From JARRQB01 sp965368585 (GTDB lineage: Bacteria; Pseudomonadota; Gammaproteobacteria; Chromatiales; Chromatiaceae), in NCBI GenBank assembly GCA_965368585.1, contig CBDUNM010000007.1, forward strand, positions 7,404 to 71,403: a DNA stretch of 64,000 nt, written 5' to 3'. Below are positions 45,189 through 53,480 of the stretch, piece after piece. How positions within the stretch are numbered: position 1 is the first letter of the stretch; each line of letters opens with the position of its first letter. The notes beneath the pieces were generated by a model, which was given only the letters and a program-made list of their open reading frames with translations, did not search any database and was not told the DNA's origin. The translations under genes were made by a program, and so were the position numbers.

Positions 45189-45872
45189 ATGAAACCGACA
45201 ATCGCATTCCTTAGCGCAGTGATGGTCGCGGCACTGCCGCTCGCCAGCAACCCTGCGTTCGCCCACGACGACGATTGGCACGCTGACGGACGCCTCGTCT
45301 TGTCCATCGGCTCGTCGCCCTTGGTCTGGGTGCCCGAAGACGGCCTTTACGTCGCCCTTGGGGCTCGCTCGCCGACTTTCTATATAGACGGCTTTTTCTT
45401 TTTGTTCGACGATCACCACTGGTATCGCTCGCGTAGACATGGGGGCCCCTGGGCACGCGTAGATTTCGCGCGACTGCCAAGGCATCTGCACCAATTTCGG
45501 CGCGGTGATTGGCCGCGCTACCAGGGCCGAGCGGAACGGCATCACCGTTTCAACATGTACCGCCGCCCCCCACAACGCGGCCCACGCCAGACTTGGAGAG
45601 AACGCTCCGGCGGACAAAGGGACACCTATTCGCGGCAAGTGCCGGATGACAACCAAATCCGACGCACCCCGCCTCCGTCTCGACAACAAACACCCCGCAA
45701 CCAAGCCGATCCGAGATTCGACCGGAGACGAGAGGGATTCGAGGGAACGCGGCAGGACGATCGCCGCGACAAAAGCCAGGATCGGGAACGCTCCGTGTAC
45801 GAACGGTCGAACCGCCGCGGCGAAGCTGAAAGAAGCCGGGACGGCGCACGCGACTATCGACGCGATCGTTGA
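45189..45872 (+). CDS. Exported protein with Arg-rich tail, unknown function
   Basis: 227 residues with a signal peptide (IAFLSAVMVAALPLASNPAFA), then a compact domain rich in aromatic residues (PLVWVPEDGLYVALGARSPTFYIDGFFFLFDDHHWYRS followed by RRHGGPW) and a long, highly charged Arg/Asp/Gln tail (about residues 110-227) that is probably disordered. I have seen the aromatic pattern in uncharacterised exported proteins but cannot name a function. GGAG-like bases precede ATG 45189. Confidence 0.65.
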   Translation: MKPTIAFLSAVMVAALPLASNPAFAHDDDWHADGRLVLSIGSSPLVWVPEDGLYVALGARSPTFYIDGFFFLFDDHHWYRSRRHGGPWARVDFARLPRHLHQFRRGDWPRYQGRAERHHRFNMYRRPPQRGPRQTWRERSGGQRDTYSRQVPDDNQIRRTPPPSRQQTPRNQADPRFDRRREGFEGTRQDDRRDKSQDRERSVYERSNRRGEAERSRDGARDYRRDR

Positions 45873-45901
45873 GGCCAAACCGCGTACCGTCCGAACCGGG
45901 C

Positions 45902-45936
45902 GGCCCCGCGCACTGCTACATCAGGTGCGCGGGGCC
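45902..45936. terminator. Bidirectional terminator-like hairpin
   Basis: A perfect 12-bp GC-rich stem (GGCCCCGCGCAC / GTGCGCGGGGCC) with an 11-base loop lies between two convergent genes (ends at 45872 and 45950). It lacks a T-run on either side, so it may stabilise 3' ends rather than terminate by itself. Confidence 0.6.
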
Positions 45937-45949
45937 ACGTCTGACAATA

Positions 45950-47359
45950 TCAGTCGCCGTTTTCGTCATGTGACGGCGCATGCCCGGCAAAGGTGATCGT
46001 CGCCCGCAGGCCGGGGTGATTGTCGGCCAGTTCGAACTTCGCCCTGTGCAGGGTAGCAACTGCCGCCACCAGGCTGAGACCCAAGCCATTACCGAACGCG
46101 CTGCGGGCACTGTCCAAGCGCACAAATCGCTTCAGCACCCGATGCCTATCGCCCGCGGGGATACCCGGTCCCGAATCACTGACCGTCAGTTGCGGTTGGT
46201 TGTCGCCATGCGTCAGACGCAGTGCGACCTGCGCCCGCTCACCCGCGTATTGGCGCGCATTCTCCAGTAGGTTGCTGATCGCCTGCGCCAGCAGATGCCG
46301 GTTGCCCAGAACATTGACCGCCGGTGCGATGGCAAGCTCGAACGCCTGGCCATCCTCGTCGGCCATGCCCTGATAGAGATCACCGACATCCCGCGCCAAC
46401 GCCGAGAGATCAACGACTTTCCATTCACCACGATAGCTGCCAGCTTCGGTTTGCGCGATTTCCAACAGGGCGTTGAAGGTGCGTATCATGCCATCGATAT
46501 CGGCCATGGCATTTTTCATCGTCTCACGGTAGTCCACGTCCTCTCGCGAGTCCAGTAAGGTGACCTCGAGGCGATTGCGCAGACGCGAAAGCGGGCCGCG
46601 CAAATCGTGTGCCACGTTGTCCGTGACTTCCCGCATCTCATTGATCAAGCGTTCGATGTGTAGAAGCATGTCATTGAGATGCTCGGCCAATTCGTCGAAC
46701 TCGTCATTCCGACCCGTCAATTTGACGCGTCTGGTCAAATCACCCTGCTTTATCATCCGCGCGGTTTCGTTGATCTGATCGACGCGCTGCAGCATTTGCC
46801 TTCCCATGCGCCACCCGAGGATCAGCGTCAGGCCGATGGACACGGCCAGGATTGCGGCCATGGCCGTCAGGACGAATGCCTGCAAATCCTCCTCCTGATG
46901 CACGCCCTGGGCAACCAGTAACCGACTGCCATCGGCCAAGATAGTGGCGGCCACGGGCCAGAACCCGTCTTCATCCTCAATATGCTCCGGGATCAAATCG
47001 TCGTCGAGCCAGAGGTTGCGGACCTGTCCATCGAGCGGTAGCCGCGGCGGCCACGCAAAGAGGTCGCCGGCTTTTTTACTCCCGTCGGAAGCAAGCAGCA
47101 AAAAATGGCGGCGGTTCTCCGTATAGGTACTGGGCTTGTTATCGAGAACTTCGACCAACCTGGCCCTGCCCTCTTGTCGGTCGATCGCCACCAGGGCCGC
47201 AAGTTCGCTTTCGATACCCGCTGCGATCTGCGCATTCACGTAGTTACTGGTTGCCCAGTAAAGCACACCCAACCCCAATCCTGTCAGCAACGCATAATAG
47301 ACCGCATAGCGCAGCGCCACACGAATCGCCGTGGTATGAAGCAGCCTATTCAGATTCAC
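45950..47359 (-). CDS. Sensor histidine kinase with HAMP domain
   Basis: 469 residues. Transmembrane helices lie at about residues 15-37 and 163-185, with a ~125-residue periplasmic domain between them. A HAMP domain follows (RVDQINETARMIKQGDLTRRV), then the His box DNVAHDLRGPLSRLRNRLE, N box SNLLENARQYAG, G1 DSGPGIPAGD and G2 GNGLGLSLV. It belongs to the QseC/PmrB-like group in plan. Its start overlaps the 3' end of the response regulator gene by 14 bases. Signal unknown; the nearby PepSY protein gene is a likely target or accessory. Confidence 0.92.
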   Translation of the reverse strand: MNLNRLLHTTAIRVALRYAVYYALLTGLGLGVLYWATSNYVNAQIAAGIESELAALVAIDRQEGRARLVEVLDNKPSTYTENRRHFLLLASDGSKKAGDLFAWPPRLPLDGQVRNLWLDDDLIPEHIEDEDGFWPVAATILADGSRLLVAQGVHQEEDLQAFVLTAMAAILAVSIGLTLILGWRMGRQMLQRVDQINETARMIKQGDLTRRVKLTGRNDEFDELAEHLNDMLLHIERLINEMREVTDNVAHDLRGPLSRLRNRLEVTLLDSREDVDYRETMKNAMADIDGMIRTFNALLEIAQTEAGSYRGEWKVVDLSALARDVGDLYQGMADEDGQAFELAIAPAVNVLGNRHLLAQAISNLLENARQYAGERAQVALRLTHGDNQPQLTVSDSGPGIPAGDRHRVLKRFVRLDSARSAFGNGLGLSLVAAVATLHRAKFELADNHPGLRATITFAGHAPSHDENGD

Positions 47360-48023
47360 TGAGGCGATATCCCCGGCCGCGAATGGTATGCAGCAACGGT
47401 CTATCGAACCCTTTGTCGATCTTACTGCGCAGGCGGGAGATCTGTGTATCGATCACATTGGTTTCGGGGTCGAAGTGAAAATCCCATACCTGTTCGAGCA
47501 GCATGGTCCGGGTAACGACCTGGTTTGCGTGGCGCATCATATACTCGAGCAGCTGCAATTCCTTCGGCTGCAGCCGGATCTCTTTACCGGCCCGCTGCAC
47601 TTTGCGGGAGACAAGGTCCAGTGCCAGATCACCGACCGCCAGGCGGGCGGGTGTCGCCACACTCTGCCCACGGCGAAACAAGGCGTCCAGCCTGGCGAGC
47701 AACTCCCCGAAGGCATAGGGCTTGACCAGGTAGTCGTCGCCGCCCGCGCGCAAACCTTCGATTCTGTCGTCAACTTCACCCAGGGCGCTCAGAACCAACA
47801 CCGGAGTGGACTTTCCGTCGGCGCGCAACATGCGAATGATCGAAAGGCCGTCGCGTTTCGGCAGCATACGGTCAACCACAACGATGTCATAGTTGCCCGT
47901 CAAGGCCATGTACAGGCCGTCCTCCCCATCGGCCGCATGGTCGACCACATGGCCGCTTTCGGTTAGCCCCTTGACCAGGTAACTCGCGGCCTCTTTGTCG
48001 TCTTCGATGAGCAGGATACGCAT
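47346..48023 (-). CDS. OmpR/PhoB-type response regulator
   Basis: 225 residues: receiver domain with MRILLIEDDKEA, phospho-Asp in DIVVVDRMLPKRDG and Lys in YLVKPYAFGEL, and a winged-helix domain with LQPKELQLLEYMMRHANQVVTRTMLLEQVWDF and TNVIDTQISRLRSKIDKG. The pattern is that of the CusR/QseB group. The kinase gene follows and overlaps by 14 bases. The promoter must lie in 48024-48160, which is shared with the decayed MFS gene. Confidence 0.93.
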   Translation of the reverse strand: MRILLIEDDKEAASYLVKGLTESGHVVDHAADGEDGLYMALTGNYDIVVVDRMLPKRDGLSIIRMLRADGKSTPVLVLSALGEVDDRIEGLRAGGDDYLVKPYAFGELLARLDALFRRGQSVATPARLAVGDLALDLVSRKVQRAGKEIRLQPKELQLLEYMMRHANQVVTRTMLLEQVWDFHFDPETNVIDTQISRLRSKIDKGFDRPLLHTIRGRGYRLSESE

Positions 48024-48163
48024 AGGTGCAATGATATTCGATCTCGGTATCCCCTAGTCTTACGATTTGGAAAGGGCGGCATGGCGCCGAATATTTATAG
48101 AGCACCAAGTAGTTGAAACCCTTCATGCGGCGCACAATCGTAAGACCTGCTACAGGAGTGTTT

Positions 48164-48525
48164 CGATAGGTTAGGTCTACCGACAACGGTGGTTATTCTC
48201 GCGCTGGTGTCCTTACTCAACGGCGCCGCGAGCGAAATGATAGCGCCGCTGCTGCCGCTGTTTCTCACCGCCACCCTGGGTGCGGAACGGGCACTGGTCG
48301 GCGACTTCCCCCCGGACGCGCAGCGCGCGGTGCGGCGTTCGGCCTCTTCCACATGGCGGTCGGCCTAGCTGCGTTGCCGGGCGCCCTGCTCTTCGGCGGC
48401 GTATGGCAATGGTGGGGTGCCAGGGTGGCCTTCGTCCTTGCCGCGGTCATCGCCGGCCTCGCAATGCGCGGCCGGCTGTCGGCTGCTCAAGCCAGACCGC
48501 GCTTGTCACGACCAACCACCCGCTC
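48164..48525 (+). pseudogene. MFS transporter relic with large internal deletion
   Basis: VILALVSLLNGAASEMIAPLLPLFLTATLGAERALVG is the start of a DHA-type MFS permease. It runs directly into FPPDAQR and, one frame over, FGLFHMAVGLAALPGALLFGGVWQWWGARVAFVLAAVIAG, which is the end of the same kind of protein. About 300 residues between are gone, and a frameshift separates the two parts. The gene cannot make a transporter. Confidence 0.7.
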
Positions 48526-48670
48526 TTTCCCCTCTAAGACATCACCGTGGCGATGCCCGCCACCTTACCGATCGGCAATGTTGGAGCAAGGTGCCGGCAA
48601 GGTGGCGGGGCGTAAGCTGTCTCCAACGTCGAGACTCGACGCAAATCCGAACCTCAACAGGAGAACGACG

Positions 48671-49177
48671 ATGAAGACAATCAACAGAACCCTGATCGCA
48701 TGCGCCGTGGCCAGCGTGCTGGGCGGCGGCGCCGTTATCGCACTGGCAGGCGACGCCAAGGCCGACCGCGAGACCGCCCGGGACGGGCAATACGCCACAG
48801 TGGTGAACAACGGCTCGATACGGATCAAGGATGACAACGAGCGGACGATGGCTGCCAAGGCGCGGATCACGGTCGGCGAAGCGGCGCAGATCGCGGCCGA
48901 GGCGTATTCGGGCAAGGTGACCGAGAGTCAGCTCGACGAGGAAAACGGCTATCTGATCTGGGAGGTCGAGGTCATAGATTCGCAAGGGCAGGAAGCTCAA
49001 GTCAAGATTGACGCCGGCGATGGTCGAATACTTGCGATCGAGTCGGGCGAGGACGACGAGCACCATGAAGGCAATCGCGAAGACGACGATCATGAAGATC
49101 GCGCGAAAGACAAGCACAGCCGTTGGAAGTTCTGGGAAGACAACGATCGAGATGAACGCAGCGGAAAACAAGGCTAA
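48671..49177 (+). CDS. PepSY domain periplasmic protein
   Basis: 168 residues with a signal peptide (TLIACAVASVLGGGAVIALAGDA) and a PepSY domain at about residues 60-120 (ITVGEAAQIAAEAYSGKVTESQLDEENGYLIWEVEVID then GQEAQVKIDAGDGRILAIE). A charged, His/Asp/Glu-rich tail follows. PepSY proteins modulate proteases or metal-responsive sensors. AGGAG precedes ATG 48671. It is divergent from the two-component pair at 45950-48023, with only a transporter relic between, and PepSY genes commonly belong to such regulons. Confidence 0.85.
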   Translation: MKTINRTLIACAVASVLGGGAVIALAGDAKADRETARDGQYATVVNNGSIRIKDDNERTMAAKARITVGEAAQIAAEAYSGKVTESQLDEENGYLIWEVEVIDSQGQEAQVKIDAGDGRILAIESGEDDEHHEGNREDDDHEDRAKDKHSRWKFWEDNDRDERSGKQG

Positions 49178-49184
49178 ATGTACC

Positions 49185-49210
49185 CTGGCGGTGCCGCAAG
49201 GCACCGCCAG
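49185..49210 (+). terminator. Stable GCAA-loop hairpin after the PepSY gene
   Basis: An 11-bp perfect stem (CTGGCGGTGCC / GGCACCGCCAG) closed by a GCAA tetraloop lies 7 bases after the PepSY stop and is followed by CCTAATTG. It is probably an attenuator or 3'-end stabiliser; the short T content argues against full termination before the next small gene. Confidence 0.6.
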
Positions 49211-49248
49211 CCTAATTGTCGCCTGGACGCAACTGAGGATACGAACCA

Positions 49249-49461
49249 ATGAATACACAACCGTTGCGAATCGGTTGGAGCGATAGACTGCTGATAGGCG
49301 TGACAGCAGGGCTGGTTGTTGTCGTCGGCTTTTTCGCCGGCCTGCTCGCGCTGACTGTTGGCGGCGTCTTGGCGCTCACCGTCGGGGTCAAGCTTTGGTG
49401 GTTCGAGCGACAGCGCTCGAAAGACGTCATCGATGCGGAGTATCGGGTCCTGCGGGAATGA
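49249..49461 (+). CDS. Small membrane protein with two hydrophobic segments
   Basis: 70 residues, MNTQPLRIGWSDRLLIGVTAGLVVVVGF and a second hydrophobic stretch LLALTVGGVLALTVGVKLWWF, followed by a charged end (ERQRSKDVIDAEYRVLRE). It follows the PepSY gene by 71 bases in the same direction and may be partly cotranscribed through the hairpin. No function is recognised. The interval 49462-49715 holds no gene I can support. Confidence 0.6.
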   Translation: MNTQPLRIGWSDRLLIGVTAGLVVVVGFFAGLLALTVGGVLALTVGVKLWWFERQRSKDVIDAEYRVLRE

Positions 49462-49715
49462 CACCGGCCATTTCGCCCGGCAACCGGCACAGGCAGGTTC
49501 ATTTCCTGGTCATGGATGGCGGCTTGGTGCCTAATCCGGCGGGTCATCGTCAACGGCGTGCGCGATAGGCGGGAGAGTCCGGCGACAGGCCCACGACGCT
49601 GTCGATACCTCGGATTCAGGCAAACCCGGCCATCCGCCGGGCTCCTGCCATTGAACTCCGGTAGTGTCGCACCAACGTACCGATAAACGACGCCACCCCG
49701 AAGCTGGACTTACGA

Positions 49716-50036
49716 ATGAGCAGCAATAGCAATATCTCACCTGCCGGGAATCCCATATGGGCCCGTATCATCAGCATGCTGGTGCTGGGCATTGCCTATG
49801 CCGTGGCCGAAACCGTGCTGGTCGCCCTGGTGATCGGCCAGGTGCTGTTTTCGATTTTTGGCAAGCAACACAACGCGCCGTTGAAGATCGTGGGTAAACA
49901 GGTATCTGACTACATCTATCAAATCCTGGTGTTTTTGACTTTCAACAGCGAGTATCGCCCGTTCCCCTATCGGCATTGGGGAGAGAAAAGCGATGCCCCC
50001 GTCGTCCCGGCACGGGAACACCCTGAACAGCACTGA
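49716..50036 (+). CDS. DUF4389 membrane protein
   Basis: 106 residues: NPIWARIISMLVLGIAYAVAETVLVALVIGQVLFSIF forms two close transmembrane segments, and LKIVGKQVSDYIYQILVFLTFNSEYRPFPYRHW is the conserved second half of DUF4389. Function unknown; family members are inner-membrane proteins. The start ATG 49716 lacks an obvious strong ribosome binding site. Confidence 0.8.
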   Translation: MSSNSNISPAGNPIWARIISMLVLGIAYAVAETVLVALVIGQVLFSIFGKQHNAPLKIVGKQVSDYIYQILVFLTFNSEYRPFPYRHWGEKSDAPVVPAREHPEQH

Positions 50037-50139
50037 GCGGACAAACCCGATAGTACGCATCCAGGGGCGGCCTTGGCACGACCGCGCCGGTGTTACGCAC
50101 GACCTGAATGAAACACTGATCCAGACAAGGCCGCATACC

Positions 50140-50970
50140 ATGACCGTCGACCACGATGTCCACATGGTCCATTCTGACCCGCCAGCGACCGGACCAGCGC
50201 GCCATGTGCCGCGGTGTGACGACATCCCTGTGACCGGCGAATATGCCGCGCAGCGTTCGTTGCCGCGGTCCGTCGTATGCACCGGCGCCCGTGCGACGGC
50301 GGATTTCGCGGCGGTTCCAGTGCACGCTCTCGCCGGCATCAATGCGTACCTGCGGCGTAAAATAGGGGACCTGCGCCAACAGGCCCGCCGACGCCGATAT
50401 CGCATGGCTCCTTACGCCGCGTTCGCCCGGGAGATGTTCGCCGGTCCGCGCGCCATTGGGGCGGTCTGCCCCAGCTGGCCACACCTGGCGCGCGCCATGG
50501 CCGGCGAGTTGGACAATATCGGGGATGGCCTGGTGCTGGAACTCGGCGCCGGCACAGGCAGCATCACCCACGCCTTGCTCCAGCAGGGCGTCGCCCCGAC
50601 CCGTCTGATCGCCGTCGAACGCTCGCCGGCGTTGGCGGCACACCTGCGCAAACGGTTTCCGGCGATTCGGGTGATCGAAGGCGACGCGGCACAACTGGGC
50701 AATCTGATCGGGAACGATGCGAACAGGGTGCGTGCGGTGGTTTCCGGGCTCCCACTGCGGTCCCTGCCTCGCGCCGCGGCGCAGGAGATCGGGCAGCAGA
50801 TCCGGCACTTGCTCCCCGACGACGGGGTACTCGTACAGTTTACCTATGATCTTCGAACGCCATCGGTTTGGAGAGACAGCGCACTGAAGAACGAGCGCAC
50901 GCGAATCGTCTGGAACAACCTACCGCCCGCACGCGTGGACACCTTTGTCCGTAAAGCCGATTCACCGTAG
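50140..50970 (+). CDS. SAM-dependent methyltransferase, PmtA-like
   Basis: 276 residues if ATG 50140 is used; ATG 50405 would give only the core domain. The SAM-binding motif is VLELGAGTGSITHALLQ, with acidic VIAVERSP-like and IEGDAAQLG segments. VVSGLPLRSLP and LVQFTYDLRTP, then VWNNLPPARV, are typical of the PmtA phospholipid N-methyltransferase/rRNA-dimethylase-like group. It may methylate phosphatidylethanolamine. A shorter relative with the same motif set is at 53481 on the other strand. The ~85 N-terminal residues before the methyltransferase core are unlike the family and may be wrongly included. Confidence 0.75.
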   Translation: MTVDHDVHMVHSDPPATGPARHVPRCDDIPVTGEYAAQRSLPRSVVCTGARATADFAAVPVHALAGINAYLRRKIGDLRQQARRRRYRMAPYAAFAREMFAGPRAIGAVCPSWPHLARAMAGELDNIGDGLVLELGAGTGSITHALLQQGVAPTRLIAVERSPALAAHLRKRFPAIRVIEGDAAQLGNLIGNDANRVRAVVSGLPLRSLPRAAAQEIGQQIRHLLPDDGVLVQFTYDLRTPSVWRDSALKNERTRIVWNNLPPARVDTFVRKADSP

Positions 50971-51039
50971 CCGGCGGCGGCATCCATGCGCCTGCTGGTC
51001 ACGGTACAGCAAGAACCACGAAAACCCATCCCATCGCCC

Positions 51040-51292
51040 CAACCTGCATATTGCACGAAGGGATCGGGAATTCTGGGAAATCTGGCTAAGCAGGTTGGCC
51101 GATCGGCCGAAGATGCATAGCCGTAGCTATGGATCGAGGGGGATCGGTCAAGATGCGACGCGAGATTTTTCAGAAAACCGATCAGTACAGATTGCAGCTT
51201 AACCCCACAACCAAAAAAGTGCGCACAGCCCGAGATACCAGCGGTGAACTCGCCATCACTGGTCCGCCTTCGTGCAACATGCAGGCTAACCT
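51040..51292. repeat. Copy 3 (divergent) of the ~255-bp repeat
   Basis: The ends AACCTGCATATTGCACGAAGG and, inverted, AGCCTGCATGTTGCACGAAGG match at nearly all positions, giving terminal inverted repeats of about 20 bases. The interior has diverged from copies 1 and 2 except for the core GCATAGCCGTAGCTATGGATCGAG at 51115-51138, where CATAGC-CGTA-GCTATG can fold. The ECF sigma factor starts 120 bases downstream. The interval 50971-51412 holds no gene. Confidence 0.7.
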
Positions 51293-51340
51293 TCTCCACG
51301 AGGGGGGCGTCGCAAAAGCCCCCGCTCTCAGCCGGGAAAC

Positions 51341-51360
51341 GACGTCTATAGACGTCTATA
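51341..51360. promoter_or_regulatory. Tandem/palindromic operator-like site before the ECF sigma gene
   Basis: GACGTCTATA is repeated twice in tandem, and the junction forms the perfect 14-base palindrome TATAGACGTCTATA (51347-51360). It ends 52 bases before the sigma factor start codon, where promoter or operator elements are expected. A GGGGGC...GCCCCC hairpin lies just upstream (51303-51323). Confidence 0.45.
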
Positions 51361-51412
51361 CTTCAGTATGGCGCCCACTCTATTTTGCGTCAGTGCTAAC
51401 TGGGGTCTCTGT

Positions 51413-51958
51413 ATGGACGATGCAACCGCGACACTGAGTCAACCGTCGGTTTCCTGCGGCCAGGACGAAATGATCCTGCGCCGATCCCGATTCAACCATG
51501 TGGCCGCATCGCACTGGGACGGGTTGTTTCGCTTTGCCTATTGGTTGACCAACAATCGCCAGATCGCCGAGGATCTCGTTCAAGAGACGCTGCTGCGGGC
51601 GTGGAAGGCGTACGACTCGCTCAAGGATCAGGGGGCAGTCAAGGGGTGGCTGTTGGCCATATTGCGTCACGAGAATGCACGCCGCTTTGAACATGACCAG
51701 CCAGAATCTACGTCCATTTCGGTTGAAGCGCTCGCCGATTCGCGGGTCGGCTACGACAAATCCACCGAGGCGTTCGTTCTGCGCCGAGCGCTCAGTATGC
51801 TGCCGGTCGAACTGCGCAAACCCCTGTTAATGCAAATCGTCGAGGGATATTCACTGAGCGAGATCGCGCACGAACTCGGCATTTCGTTTTCGGGTGCCGG
51901 AACCCGCTTGTTTCGGGCGCGTAAATTGCTGCGCGAATTGGTGGGAGATTTGGATTAG
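51413..51958 (+). CDS. ECF-type RNA polymerase sigma factor
   Basis: 181 residues from ATG 51413, which follows GGGG by seven bases. Region 2 is seen in HWDGLFRFAYWLTNNRQIAEDLVQETLLRAWKAYDSLKD, with GWLLAILRHENARRF. Region 4 is VEGYSLSEIAHELGISFSGAGTRLFRARKLLRELV. No anti-sigma gene follows, since the next 690 bases carry no gene. ECF factors of this size normally direct extracytoplasmic stress or surface functions. The copy 3 repeat and a palindromic site lie just upstream. Confidence 0.9.
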   Translation: MDDATATLSQPSVSCGQDEMILRRSRFNHVAASHWDGLFRFAYWLTNNRQIAEDLVQETLLRAWKAYDSLKDQGAVKGWLLAILRHENARRFEHDQPESTSISVEALADSRVGYDKSTEAFVLRRALSMLPVELRKPLLMQIVEGYSLSEIAHELGISFSGAGTRLFRARKLLRELVGDLD

Positions 51959-52650
51959 GCGCGCTTTGCTCGACGTCTTTGAGGCCACAATAATTTTCTG
52001 GACATTGCGTTAACATCAACTAGATTTCTTGGAAAGAAATGAAAGACTGTTTTTTGCATATATTTTAGGTTTGACGACCCACCGCACACAATTGCCGCCT
52101 GGCAAAGACCGCCGACAGAGTTCTACCGAACAGGTGTTTTGGCGGAAGACTTGACAACTCTACTCAACTACCTCGTTCGGCAGGAACAGATATAGATATC
52201 ATGCTTGGAGGTGTCGTAATGGGCGTTCTTTTTCGGTCACCCACTACTTTAACAACGCCAGCGGTGACATTCCGCCCAAGTACTGCGAACTAGTCATGCT
52301 GGGCGTCGCTGTACGAATACCTTGCGTCTATCGCGCATACGCTCAAACAAAGATTACCCGGGCAAAACGGTGCGACCGACGCTTAAGTCCAGGAAGCGAT
52401 CGGCTACGTTGCCGATGTTCGGCCCTGCAGCACCGCGCAAAACGATTCCCAATATGACCCGCCCAAGGGGAAGTTCGAGACCGACGCGATTTTGCAGCAC
52501 GTTGCCGACCAATCTCCTAAAACCAAATAGAAACCAATCATGCGTTCAGAGCTGGCGTTGTTACGTTGGCGCGGCCGCAGTTTAGCTTGACACGACCAAC
52601 TGGAGGACAACAGCGTGAAAATAAAATGGTGCTGCCTTTAATCCGTTCCA
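51959..52650. other. Long stretch with only gene debris
   Basis: No complete gene is visible in ~690 bases. At about 52392-52531 a short plus-strand frame (EAIGYVADVRPCSTAQ, then YDPPKGKFETDAIL, ending QSPKTK and a stop) reads like the C-terminus of a lost protein that I cannot name. The first part (51960-52320) is AT-richer and featureless. Confidence 0.4.
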
Positions 52651-53295
52651 ATGGTTTTTTGGCTGCTCAGCGCCTGGGTCCTGGTCTTGCCATCGTCGGT
52701 ATATTCCCAGCCAAGCGAAGGCCATATCACGGTGCTCTACGATGCCTTCGGCAAGCCGTCGGACCCTCGGAAGGATTGGGGCTTTTCCGCGTACATCGAA
52801 TACGACGGCAAACGCATGCTGTTCGATACCGGCAACAACGCCGAGATCTTTGCACACAATGTGAAGACCAAGGGTATCGACCTCACCAATCTGGATTTTG
52901 CGGTCGTATCGCACCGCCATGGCGATCATACAAGCGGTTTGAATCACCTCATGACCGTGAACCCGGGCGTGCAGATCTACGCGCCAAAAGATGAGATACG
53001 GCGCATCGCAACCTCTCTGCGTGACCAGTGGAAGGTCGCATGGATTGCGCCAGTACATTGCACCGGGGAGCCGGCCTTCGCGATTCTCAAGGAAAGCTTC
53101 GGTGACCGTTATCTGTACGCGGGACTCGGCACGACGCTCGCTATCGGCGCGACCATAAAGCCACTGGTCGAAGCCGGACAATCGCCGACACAGAATTTTG
53201 ACGAGCGGGATTCGCAAAGTTATCGCGAATTGCTGGCGCAAAGTCACGACAACCCGCATTGGTTACTGGCTCACATCGAAGCCAAGCACTTGTAA
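52651..53295 (+). CDS. MBL-fold metallo-hydrolase, COG1237 type, internally shortened
   Basis: 214 residues with a possible signal peptide (MVFWLLSAWVLVLPSSVYSQ). The metal-binding motif is VVSHRHGDHTSGLNH, preceded by MLFDTGNNAEIF. After residue ~130 the sequence passes directly to WIAPVHCTGEPAFAILKESFGDRYLYAGLGTTLAIG, which in COG1237 proteins (usually 300 or more residues) is the C-terminal part. The section with the middle metal ligand (normally GCSHxG) is missing, so an in-frame deletion of roughly 100 residues is likely. It may not bind both metals; activity is doubtful. Confidence 0.7.
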   Translation: MVFWLLSAWVLVLPSSVYSQPSEGHITVLYDAFGKPSDPRKDWGFSAYIEYDGKRMLFDTGNNAEIFAHNVKTKGIDLTNLDFAVVSHRHGDHTSGLNHLMTVNPGVQIYAPKDEIRRIATSLRDQWKVAWIAPVHCTGEPAFAILKESFGDRYLYAGLGTTLAIGATIKPLVEAGQSPTQNFDERDSQSYRELLAQSHDNPHWLLAHIEAKHL

Positions 53296-53480
53296 TCACG
53301 GCCCCCCGGCGGTCGCGAAAGACGCACTTCGCACCGCCGGTCGCGTATCATAGGGCGCAGCCTTGCGTCGTACTTTCCTATTCCCTTACCACGCCGACGG
53401 TCTCTGCGGTCCGGTGTGGTGGACCACATTAAAGCAAGTGTTGACCAGGAATTCGACGGCCAGGATACTCCAGGCGACGC

